A stretch of DNA of 13,720 bases from NCBI GenBank assembly GCA_951800935.1, contig CATOLW010000010.1, forward strand, positions 1-13,720, read 5' to 3'. A model generated the notes under the pieces. That model was not told the origin of the DNA. It saw nothing but the letters and a program-made list of their open reading frames with translations, and ran no database searches. Below are positions 4,885-13,222 of the stretch, piece by piece; the stretch's first letter is position 1, and each line of letters opens with the position of its first letter. Origin of the DNA: an uncultured Clostridium sp. Lineage in GTDB: Bacteria > Bacillota_A > Clostridia > TANB77 > CAG-508. The position numbers and the translations under genes were made by a program.

Positions 4885-7800
4885 TTATTTATTCTTCTTT
4901 TTGATAAATGCAATTTCAATGGTTATGATGATTCCTATGATGACTAGTTCTAATAAAATAAGTGCTATTGTTTGTTTGGTTAACACAATTTCAATTCCTG
5001 TTTTTACAGCTAATACTATTCTTGCTTTTGATGTGTTGTTGCTTTCTTCTTTATCTGTAAATCCTGGATTGTTTGTGATATTTCCTATTGTAACTACATT
5101 TTCTTTTTCGCCTAAGTTGAATTCGCTTTTTGTCCAGTCTAAAACTATTTTTAATTCTATGCTTTCTTTTGGTTGTATTTTTTTGTCTGCAAAAGCTTTT
5201 GTTGTTATTTTGTTTCCATTTGCTTCCCAGTAAGTTTCATTTTTGCTAGCATTAAAGGTTAGTCCAAATGGTATTTTGTCAATAATTTCTCCTACACTTC
5301 CCGCTACTTCTCCTGTATTGGTAACTTTTATGGTATATACAATTTCTACATTTTGAGTTGCTATTTTCTTTCCATCTATCTCTATTTTTACTAGTTGATT
5401 TACTCCATTAGCTCCTGCTTTCTTTACACCATTTACGAAAATTTCTGAGGCATATTTCTCAACTTGTAAGTCAAATGGTAATCTTTTATTTTCGATTACT
5501 ATATATTGTACTTCTGGGGTGTCTTTTAAGGTGATTTTGATTTCTTGTAATGGTTCATACCCTTCTGGTATTTCTACCTCAGTAATGGTGTATTCTCCTA
5601 CTGGTAATCTTTCTATATAGGTATGTATTCCTGTATCATCAATTGTTGCCACTAATTTACCTTTTCCATCTTTAAGCTCTAGTTTTCCTCCTGGTAATAA
5701 GTTCTTAGTTATTTCATCGATAAAGCTTATGTCTAGTTTTGTATAGTCTTGCTCAATTACTTTTTCTTGTACTTCTGGTATATCTTCTACTGTAAATTCT
5801 TCTGTTTCAATTGATACATATCCTTTGTCTTTTGGATAGTCTTTTTCTCTAATTTCATAGTCCCCTATTGGAATTTTTTCTATGATTTGTTCTTCTCCAT
5901 TTGTTGTAAATTCATAGACTACTTCTCCTGTTTCTTTATCCACAATTTCTACAACTACATCTTTAATTGGTTCTTTTGTTTCTTTATCTACGATTGTAAT
6001 TTTTATTTTTGTAACTTCATCTTGCATGATGATAGTTGGAATTTCTGTGTCTTTTGCTTGATAGCTATCGTCAATTACTAGGCTACCATCTAAGTTAATG
6101 CTAAATTCAATATCTTTTGCTGTTACATATCCTTTAGCAGGTTTTTCTTCGTGTAGTATGTATTTTTTATTGGTTTCTAATCCTTTTATATTATGTGGTT
6201 CTTCTTTTGTTGTCCATTCTTCTACTACTTTTCCATCTTCCTCTAAAATTTGCAGAGTAGCTCCTGTTATTTGCTTTCTTTTATTTTCTTCTGGTGTTTC
6301 TGAACTTTCCTCTTCTTCAGCATTTTGTCCTATCGTTTCGATTTTTTCAATGTTGATTTCTGTCTTCTTGTTTTGTATTTCTAATTTTGCTAGATACTCT
6401 TTTTCAGAAGATGAAATAGAAGTTGCATCAATTTCTATTTTCGTAGTATTTTGGATGTAACCTGTTGCTGGCTTCATTTCTAGTATGTAATATTTTCCAA
6501 GTGGTAAGTCTGCTGTAAATTTAGCATATCCTTCTTGATTGGTTGTTGCTCTTTCAATTAGCGTATCTTTGGCTATTAAGATTTCATTGTTTATACCAAC
6601 AATGTCTTCTGCTGTATATAATCCAAAGACTGCTCCTTGAATCATTTCTTTTGTTTCTTCATCTGTTTTATATACTCCTAATTGTTTAGACTCATTTGTG
6701 TCTTTATCTTTTATAACAATTTCTTTTTCGCTTTCGTCTTCTACTTCCTCTATTATTGGTTGTTCTGGGTTCTCTGGATTTTCTATCATTCCTTTTCCTG
6801 TCACTACCACTTTATTTTGTATCTTTTCTCCTATTAATTTTTCGTTTTCTACTGTATATTGGTAGGTTAATTCTATGGATTGACCAATTTCTAATTCTTC
6901 TATTTTTATCGTTTGGTCATCAATTAATGTAATTCCTACTTTTTCTTTGAATTTTCCGTTTAATAGGTTTTCCTTGACTTCTACATCTTTTAGTTTAGTT
7001 GTACCAATATTTCTAACTTTTATGATGTAATTTACTATTTCACCTTTTTGATACACTTCTTTTTCCGCTTCTTTTGTTATTTCTATTCCTGATTTTTTAA
7101 CTTCTACTGTTGTTGTAACTTCTTCTGATGTAATTGGTTTTTTATTGAGAGTTCCTTTTATCTTAGCAGTATTGGTAAGTGTATTTTCTGCATAATTTTC
7201 TGGAATTTTATATTGGTATACAATTTCAATTTTTTCTCTTGCTCCAATGTTTCCTACTATTATTTTTCCATTTTCAGCGGTAATTCCTTCTTTACTTGTT
7301 CTTATAATAGAATTTTCCAATACTTTTTCGTCTTCTATGATGGTATCTTCCATTACTTCATCATAAGGATTCGTAACAATTAACGTATATTCAACAATAT
7401 CTCCTGCTTTATATGTCTTTTTATTAACTGTTTTTTGGATTAATTGATCTACCCATACTTCTTCTTTAGTATCATCCATTACAGGTTCTAAAGGTTCTTC
7501 TGTTTCTTCCCCTTCTGGTGTTGTTATAATTTTTATTGGTGTTCCTGTTACTATTACTTTGTTGTCTATCTTACCTTTGTTTTCTTCTGTTAAATCATAA
7601 CGATAACTTAATGTTTTTACTTCTCCTGCTTCTAATTTTTTTATTACCATTGTATTCGAATCTATTAGCGTTGCATTTTCTATTTCATCGAATTTTCCAT
7701 TTATCATAGTTTCCTTTACTTTAATGTCTTTCATTGTAGTATTTCCTGTATTAGATACCGTAATTGTATAAACAATTTGCTCTCCTACTTGATATACTTC

Positions 7801-10095
7801 TTTTTCTGCTTTCTTTTCTACTACAATACTTGGCGCTGGTTTACCAATATTAGTAGATTGTCTTTGATTGTTTATGGTTACCACATAGCTTTCTATTGGT
7901 GTTTTATCTTCTTGTGCTTCTACTCTTATTGTTTTTGTTTGTTCTTCTTTGTAATATCCTTGTGGTGCTTTTGTTTCTTTTATTTCATAAGTTCCTAATG
8001 GTAATCCTCTATTTAATAACATTTGATTTACTTGTGATTGTGTTCCAATTAGTTCACTAGAAATTTTTGTTATACTTAAAATTCCACCATTTGTTTGTCC
8101 TTCTCCAACCTTTGTTCCTTTTGCTACTATGATTCCCTGCTTTCCATCTGGATGAAGCATATCTTCTTTTGTATAAATTTCAAATACTGCTGTATCAATT
8201 TTTTGTGTTTCATATTTGAATACAAGATTTCCTTTTTCACTTTGTTCTACATCTACTAACACTTCTCCTGTTTTTTCAATTTCCAATTGTCCTACTTTAG
8301 CAATATTACTTAAAGTTACTTTCTGTGGCACTTGACTATCTTTTATGGTAAAAGTTACTGCTCCATTGATATCTTTTCCCTTTATTAATTCTTCTGAATC
8401 TGTTACGTCATTTGTAAATAGTAAGTCTTTTACATAGTTATCTCTTTGTTTTTCTTCTTCTATTTTATAGTTTTTGCCTACTTCTAATCCTTTTACTTCG
8501 ATTTCACCATTTTTGTCTATGGTATAAGAACCTACTATGTTTCCTTCTTCATCTTTTAACGAAATTTTTGTATTTATTAAGTCTACTCCTGTTTCATAGT
8601 CTGTTACTTTTATTTTCAGTTTTGTAATTTGGTTTGTAAATTCTAATGCTTTTTCTATTTTTTCTACATTTTGTCCTGCATAAGTACAGTCTACATCTAC
8701 TATTTCTGGATTAGTTGCATAGCCTTTTGGTGCCCTTAATTCTTTTAAGTAATATTTTCCAAGTGGTAATTTTTCATCACTAAAAGTTACTATTCCCTTT
8801 TCGTTACTGCTTGCTTTGGCTACTAATTTATCCGCTGCTATCATTCTTGTATCGCCTTCGTTGTTTCGATATTGGATACTTTCTTTTGTATATAATCCAA
8901 ATTCTGCTCCTTGTAATAAGGTTCCTGTCTCTCTATCTTTTTTAGTAATTTGAATGTCTATTTTTTGTCTTTCATTGGTATATTGTGTATCTCTATAAAT
9001 TACTGCTTTTTCTTGTCCTTCATAAGTTAATTCTATTTCTTTTTCTTCCGTATTTAATGTAAATCCTTCTCCTGCTTTTGTCTCTACTACATAGTATTTT
9101 CCTAATGGAAGTTTTGCAAACATAGCTTTTCCTTCTGCATTTGTTCCAGCTTCTCTTATTAATTGGTCTTTTTGATAAATAATAGTTCCTTGGTTATCTT
9201 GTGTATAAATATCTTCTTTTGCATAAATAGTAAATTTAGCATCTGTTACTGCTCTTTTGGTATATTCAAATTGGTGACCATCTTCTTGTTCCCAAGCTTC
9301 ACTCAAAAATTCACCTTGCTTTTCAACTGTTATAGTTCCTACTTGTGGAGAATTGCTTTGTTCTACTGTTATAATTGCATTTCTTGTTCCTAAATCTGGA
9401 TCTACTTCATAAATATTGTTTGTACTAATGGTAAATCGTATATTGGTTTTTGGGTTTTCTTCTTGTCCTGCTAATACATAACCATTTGGTGCAGCAACTT
9501 CTATTAAGTCATATTCTCCTGGCGTTAAAACATCTGGTGTTAACAAATATCCTTCTTCTGTTGTAGTATATGGATTTTTTTCAGTTCCATATTTTATTTT
9601 ATTTGGATAGGTTACCCATTGTTCTACATATTGATTATGGTTTACATCCCATATTCGATAAGATGCATTTGCCTTTAAAACGGTTTCTCCTGTCGTATCA
9701 TCTTTTTTTACAATTTTAACTCTTGCTTCAAATTCTCTGTCGATTGGATAAACCATTTTCTTGCTTGTTCTACTGTCTTCTTGTATTTCTACTATAAATG
9801 GATGAATCGTTTTGACATTTATTGGAGTGGTACTTTCTACTATAATATATTTTCCATAAGCTAATTCTGGACTAACTAAAATTCCATCTGCATTTGAAAA
9901 TAATTCTGGTATTCTTTCTCCATTGGCATTGTTTGTGAAACTCAATGCTGTTTGTTCTTTTGTAAAATCTATGTTTCTAAATTCTTCTGCCTTATAGTTT
10001 CCATTTGCATCTGGTTGAATGGTTCCATTTTTTACTTTACTTAATTCGCTAATCAAATAAATTTTGAAACCTGCTCCTTCTAAAGGATTTGCCAT
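4885..10095 (-). CDS. surface adhesin, C-terminal part: Cna-B/SpaA and DUF11 repeats with membrane anchor
   Basis: Tandem Cna-B (SpaA-like) domains fill about residues 1-745 (six; recognisable by E-boxes such as VVETKAGEGF, LKELRAPKGY, IKETKAPQGY and by LPLGKYY). Three DUF11-type domains follow at about 756-855, 880-1000 and 1003-1100 (VYTITVSNTGNT pattern), then four more Cna-B domains at 1137-1536 and a last DUF11-like domain at 1541-1690. A hydrophobic anchor (about 1709-1731) and the tail KKKNK end the protein; VKTG (1697-1700) stands where LPXTG is expected. Such repeats form stiff, isopeptide-stabilised stalks on the cell wall. The ATG at 10095 has no Shine-Dalgarno sequence, and the frame is open to 10218, continuing the Cna-B text of the preceding frame. 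I infer this is the C-terminal piece of one gene that begins at 12914 and is interrupted by a +1 shift between 10187 and 10218. Confidence 0.85.
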   Translation of the reverse strand: MANPLEGAGFKIYLISELSKVKNGTIQPDANGNYKAEEFRNIDFTKEQTALSFTNNANGERIPELFSNADGILVSPELAYGKYIIVESTTPINVKTIHPFIVEIQEDSRTSKKMVYPIDREFEARVKIVKKDDTTGETVLKANASYRIWDVNHNQYVEQWVTYPNKIKYGTEKNPYTTTEEGYLLTPDVLTPGEYDLIEVAAPNGYVLAGQEENPKTNIRFTISTNNIYEVDPDLGTRNAIITVEQSNSPQVGTITVEKQGEFLSEAWEQEDGHQFEYTKRAVTDAKFTIYAKEDIYTQDNQGTIIYQKDQLIREAGTNAEGKAMFAKLPLGKYYVVETKAGEGFTLNTEEKEIELTYEGQEKAVIYRDTQYTNERQKIDIQITKKDRETGTLLQGAEFGLYTKESIQYRNNEGDTRMIAADKLVAKASSNEKGIVTFSDEKLPLGKYYLKELRAPKGYATNPEIVDVDCTYAGQNVEKIEKALEFTNQITKLKIKVTDYETGVDLINTKISLKDEEGNIVGSYTIDKNGEIEVKGLEVGKNYKIEEEKQRDNYVKDLLFTNDVTDSEELIKGKDINGAVTFTIKDSQVPQKVTLSNIAKVGQLEIEKTGEVLVDVEQSEKGNLVFKYETQKIDTAVFEIYTKEDMLHPDGKQGIIVAKGTKVGEGQTNGGILSITKISSELIGTQSQVNQMLLNRGLPLGTYEIKETKAPQGYYKEEQTKTIRVEAQEDKTPIESYVVTINNQRQSTNIGKPAPSIVVEKKAEKEVYQVGEQIVYTITVSNTGNTTMKDIKVKETMINGKFDEIENATLIDSNTMVIKKLEAGEVKTLSYRYDLTEENKGKIDNKVIVTGTPIKIITTPEGEETEEPLEPVMDDTKEEVWVDQLIQKTVNKKTYKAGDIVEYTLIVTNPYDEVMEDTIIEDEKVLENSIIRTSKEGITAENGKIIVGNIGAREKIEIVYQYKIPENYAENTLTNTAKIKGTLNKKPITSEEVTTTVEVKKSGIEITKEAEKEVYQKGEIVNYIIKVRNIGTTKLKDVEVKENLLNGKFKEKVGITLIDDQTIKIEELEIGQSIELTYQYTVENEKLIGEKIQNKVVVTGKGMIENPENPEQPIIEEVEDESEKEIVIKDKDTNESKQLGVYKTDEETKEMIQGAVFGLYTAEDIVGINNEILIAKDTLIERATTNQEGYAKFTADLPLGKYYILEMKPATGYIQNTTKIEIDATSISSSEKEYLAKLEIQNKKTEINIEKIETIGQNAEEEESSETPEENKRKQITGATLQILEEDGKVVEEWTTKEEPHNIKGLETNKKYILHEEKPAKGYVTAKDIEFSINLDGSLVIDDSYQAKDTEIPTIIMQDEVTKIKITIVDKETKEPIKDVVVEIVDKETGEVVYEFTTNGEEQIIEKIPIGDYEIREKDYPKDKGYVSIETEEFTVEDIPEVQEKVIEQDYTKLDISFIDEITKNLLPGGKLELKDGKGKLVATIDDTGIHTYIERLPVGEYTITEVEIPEGYEPLQEIKITLKDTPEVQYIVIENKRLPFDLQVEKYASEIFVNGVKKAGANGVNQLVKIEIDGKKIATQNVEIVYTIKVTNTGEVAGSVGEIIDKIPFGLTFNASKNETYWEANGNKITTKAFADKKIQPKESIELKIVLDWTKSEFNLGEKENVVTIGNITNNPGFTDKEESNNTSKARIVLAVKTGIEIVLTKQTIALILLELVIIGIIITIEIAFIKKKNK

Positions 10096-10183
10096 AGTCG
10101 AATCATCTGATAAGCTTAATTTTGTTAGTTGGAAACTTTGCTTTTTAATGGTTTCTTTTGAAACAACTCGTTGTTCTGTATTA

Positions 10184-11116
10184 TCATATTGTGACTCTGT
10201 TCCGTGTATTACGATATACTATGTTTTGAGTGGTTTGGTCTCCTTTGTTAAAATAGTTTGTATGATAATAACTTTGTAGATCAATTTCATATTGTGTTGT
10301 ATCTTTTAAATATCCAATTGATGCTGTTACTTCTTGTACATAATATTTTCCTAAATATAAATTTCCCCAAGTTATTTTTCCGTTGCTATCTGTTGTTTTG
10401 GTTGCTATTTGTTGTCCTGCTTGGTATAATACTCTACCATCATCTGGTGATAGAATATTTTCTTTTGCATATAGGCCATAAACTGCACCTTGTAAAGTAG
10501 CATCTCCTTGTGCAAAATTTTCAGTATAAGATGTATTTTTATAGTTTACTTCTTTGTCATTTTTCTTGAAATTAATTTGTCCTCTTACTTGTGTATTTTT
10601 TATTTCTGAAAGATAAGAGAAAACTTGTCCATCTTGCGTAATTTGAATTTCTTTTGCCCAATTACTTGTTGTATATCCATATGGTCTTGCATATTCAACG
10701 ATTCTGAATTTCCCTTGGTTTTTCACATTATAATATATGGTTGTTGTATAAGTCCCTTTCGTTCCTGCTGTTTTTTCTTTTAAAATAATGCCTTTTCCAT
10801 CAGCTGCTGTTCCATTTGTTGTGCTTGTATTGATGTGAGTTGGTTTTACCCATGTATTGCTACTAGTATTCCATTCATATAAGGCAAATGTAGTATTTTC
10901 TTTTGTAACGATTTTTCCTGTATTGTTATCTAGTTTCGCAACATTAATGGTAGCTGTATTTGGTTTATTCCTTACTACTACTTGTGTTGTTTGTCCTGGA
11001 TATACAATTACTTTTTGTACTGTACTATTTAAGGTATAGCCATTTGGTGCTTGAATTTCTTTTGCATAATAAGTTCCTGCTCTCATTTGTCCGAGAGGTA
11101 ACTGTTCCTGATGCAT
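10184..11116 (-). CDS. surface adhesin, middle part: Cna-B domains (frame-shifted fragment)
   Basis: The frame begins inside a Cna-B domain (AGTYYAKEIQAPNGY is its E-box end) whose first half, ITKKDSNTSENVQGAVIRLYY, is in the preceding frame. Two more Cna-B domains follow, at about residues 53-175 (E-box IVEYARPYGY) and 178-300 (GAVYGLYAKENI, then LGKYYVQEVTASIGY). There is no signal peptide, the ATG has only a weak upstream AGGAAA, and the frame is open only from 11119, so independent translation is unlikely. It ends at TGA (10184-10186) while the same domain boundary text resumes one base out of frame. The piece is best read as the middle of a single 2,675-residue adhesin. Whether the shifts are real mutations, phase variation or sequence error cannot be told here. 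Confidence 0.75.
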   Translation of the reverse strand: MHQEQLPLGQMRAGTYYAKEIQAPNGYTLNSTVQKVIVYPGQTTQVVVRNKPNTATINVAKLDNNTGKIVTKENTTFALYEWNTSSNTWVKPTHINTSTTNGTAADGKGIILKEKTAGTKGTYTTTIYYNVKNQGKFRIVEYARPYGYTTSNWAKEIQITQDGQVFSYLSEIKNTQVRGQINFKKNDKEVNYKNTSYTENFAQGDATLQGAVYGLYAKENILSPDDGRVLYQAGQQIATKTTDSNGKITWGNLYLGKYYVQEVTASIGYLKDTTQYEIDLQSYYHTNYFNKGDQTTQNIVYRNTRNRVTI

Positions 11117-12914
11117 TGGTTACTAAATTTCCTGTTGCTGGTGAAGTACATGCACTGTCATAGTATAGCCTTATTACTGCTCCTTGCACATTTTCTGATG
11201 TGTTGCTATCTTTTTTTGTTATTTGTGTATAGCCATAGGCTTCTGTTTTTACTACTATATTATAGTCTCTTGTTATGTTGGAAAGGTTAATGGTTCCACC
11301 ATTATAATAATTCGATATGTTTTGTGTTTCTCCATTTATGGTTACAGAACTTACATAGTATCCACTATTAGGTGTAAAAGTAATTGCTTTGTTTCCATGT
11401 ATATCTACAGAGGATCCTTGTGTTATAGTTCCATTTGTTATGCTGGTGGTAACATCATAGTATAAAGAAGTTGAGACTATATTAGACTTCCTTGCAAACA
11501 TACCACCAGTGGAGCTTCCCAAGATAGATGAAAGAGTTCCTTGATTTGTTATCTCACTTGTATTCGTAAGTTTAAGGCCTGTTCCTGCTTTTATATAAAC
11601 AGGAATATTTACATTATATCTATGAGAATAAAAGTCAGCATCATTTAATTTATTACTTTTTACTTTAGCCTTAATTAAATTACCTACCACACTAATATCA
11701 AAATAGTCGGTTTTATTTTGTCCTTTTTCATTTGTAATAGTGATATTTCCATTAATGGATAAGTTACTATTTAATGTATCTTCTATTTCAACACTATAAT
11801 AACGTGTATTTCCATATATATTTGTATAAATCTGATTAAAGTTGATTAAGGAACCATAGTAATTGTTTGGAATGTATTGTGAAAGAGTATAAGTAAATGC
11901 TTCTTGTTCTTTTACTCTTGTTTTACTAACTTCCTTTCTCATTTCTCCCATTTCATAAGGATAAGGTGACATGAAACTATACCAGATACCAGCACTACAT
12001 CCTCCATAGGTAAAACTATAAGTAGAATTTGCTATATTGTTTGTTGTAATAAAAGCTGAATTTTTATACCAAATTCCATTTGTATTAAAGTTAGATATAT
12101 CACATCCAATTCCTCCATCTATTTCTGCTAACCATACGTCATATCTACTTGTATTATCTCTGTTTCTATTATAATAAATTTCAGAATTACCAATATTAGG
12201 TCTAATTCCTTCTCTACTTCCTAAAAATTTATCACCATATGTAATTACATCATCTTTTTTTACAGGCGCTACATCTAAATCATATATAAAATTATTAATA
12301 CTTGTAATATTAGCTAACGTTCCATTTTCTGCTCCTGTATAGGAATTATAGTTATAAGTACCTGCTAAATAATATGTCATTGTAAATCTACAATTAGCAA
12401 AAATAGTATTTAAATAAAAATTAATTAATTCTCCTCGATTTGGATCTATTTTATAATCATATCCACCATTAGAGTCACTTTTTCTTGTAGGTTCTATTTG
12501 TGAATTATTAAATTGAAATGGAGCAAATGATATTGTAACTGGAATTTCTGACCATTCTTGTTTTGTTCTCCATCTTGTTACCTGGTCTATTTTTATCACT
12601 ACATCTGAAGCTTTACCATCTTTATCAACTGCACAATCTGTTATCAATAAAACTGCTTCTTCTCCCTCTTCAAGCTTTATCTCTGGAATCGCAATTCCAT
12701 TTATTTCCTTCCAATTTAGTTTTTCACCATTTTTTAAAACTCTTATTTCTGTTGTATTACTAAAAAACATGGTTGAATAAGAATAGTCCTTGTTCATTAT
12801 TTGCATTTCAGACCAATCTTTATACGTAGTTGCTGCAAAAGAATCATTTCCTTTTAGCAATATACAACCTAATATCATCATAAACATAAAAATTACTGTT
12901 TTTATCTTTTTCAT
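11025..12914 (-). CDS. surface adhesin, N-terminal part: signal peptide, D2-like isopeptide region, InlB-like repeat
   Basis: A signal peptide (residues 1-27, basic MKKIK, hydrophobic core, cleavage after SFA) starts the protein. Residues 28-320 form a unique beta-rich head with Trp-rich and Gly-rich patches. About 325-470 (FTYTLSQYIPNNYY, then IEDTLNSNLSING) resembles the isopeptide-forming fimbrial D2-type domain of pilus subunits. Residues 484-556 (ITNGTITQGSSVDIHGNKAI) match the divergent InlB B-repeat pattern. A Cna-B domain begins at 563, and its text stays in frame to SGTV (602-605); the last 24 residues are out-of-frame nonsense. AAGGAGGA lies 11 nt before the ATG and a promoter is at 12980-13008. 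The head is the likely ligand-binding end, displayed on the stalk coded downstream. Skipping one base near 11093-11101 joins it to the next fragment as SGTVTLGQMRAGTYY. Confidence 0.8.
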   Translation of the reverse strand: MKKIKTVIFMFMMILGCILLKGNDSFAATTYKDWSEMQIMNKDYSYSTMFFSNTTEIRVLKNGEKLNWKEINGIAIPEIKLEEGEEAVLLITDCAVDKDGKASDVVIKIDQVTRWRTKQEWSEIPVTISFAPFQFNNSQIEPTRKSDSNGGYDYKIDPNRGELINFYLNTIFANCRFTMTYYLAGTYNYNSYTGAENGTLANITSINNFIYDLDVAPVKKDDVITYGDKFLGSREGIRPNIGNSEIYYNRNRDNTSRYDVWLAEIDGGIGCDISNFNTNGIWYKNSAFITTNNIANSTYSFTYGGCSAGIWYSFMSPYPYEMGEMRKEVSKTRVKEQEAFTYTLSQYIPNNYYGSLINFNQIYTNIYGNTRYYSVEIEDTLNSNLSINGNITITNEKGQNKTDYFDISVVGNLIKAKVKSNKLNDADFYSHRYNVNIPVYIKAGTGLKLTNTSEITNQGTLSSILGSSTGGMFARKSNIVSTSLYYDVTTSITNGTITQGSSVDIHGNKAITFTPNSGYYVSSVTINGETQNISNYYNGGTINLSNITRDYNIVVKTEAYGYTQITKKDSNTSENVQGAVIRLYYDSACTSPATGNLVTNASGTVTSRTNESRNLLCKRNSSTKWLYLK

Positions 12915-12979
12915 GCGCCCCTTGCTCCTCCTTAGTTTTATTAATAACTTAAATATTTAATATTAATCTATTACAATTT

Positions 12980-13008
12980 ATTGTACGAACTTTTTTCTTC
13001 CTTGTAAA
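12980..13008 (-). promoter_or_regulatory. promoter of the adhesin gene
   Basis: On the minus strand TTTACA (13008-13003), a 17-nt spacer and TACAAT (12985-12980) give a good sigma-A promoter with a start near 12973 and a leader of about 60 nt. A TATAAT further upstream in the same gap has a poor -35. The rest of 12915-13171 is AT-rich spacer in which I see only a weak TAGGG/CCCTA inverted repeat near 13130-13168. Confidence 0.6.
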
Positions 13009-13171
13009 TAGCTATTTTTATCAGTTTTTTTAGTTGTTATTTTCTTATTATACGGAAATATTAACTTTGCTTCTTTTTTACATTTTTGTAACTTTTCTAT
13101 GTAGTTTTCTTTATTTTATTCAATTTTTACTAGGGATAACAGCATTCCGAGTTTTTTTATAAGCCCTAAAA

Positions 13172-13216
13172 AAATAAATCCCTTTTATCTTTTTATCAAT
13201 AAATTAGGACTTATTT
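13172..13216 (-). terminator. terminator of the Rpn-type nuclease gene
   Basis: On the minus strand AAATAAGTCCT (13216-13206) pairs with GGGATTTATTT (13182-13172) through 11 bp including two G-U pairs; the second arm merges into a run of seven T. It starts just 7 bp after the stop codon of the gene ending at 13223. Confidence 0.6.
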
Positions 13217-13222
13217 CTATTT

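Noticed and set aside
6098..6460. Plus-strand open frames inside the adhesin gene
   Set aside because: They are complements of Lys/Glu-rich Cna-B coding sequence, giving Phe/Ser-rich nonsense, and lack start signals.
10184..10218. Programmed +1 frameshifting as in prfB
   Set aside because: There is no slippery codon before TGA (ATA would have to slip to TAT), no upstream internal Shine-Dalgarno sequence at the right distance, and a second unrelated shift exists in the same gene.
4885..12914. CRISPR or DNA-level tandem repeats
   Set aside because: Repetition is at the protein level (LPLGKYY, E-box GY motifs) with diverged DNA; no regular repeat-spacer units are present.
13130..13168. TAGGG/CCCTA inverted repeat as a terminator
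   Set aside because: The stem is weak with uneven bulges and has no T tail after it on either strand; the stem at 13172-13216 explains termination better.
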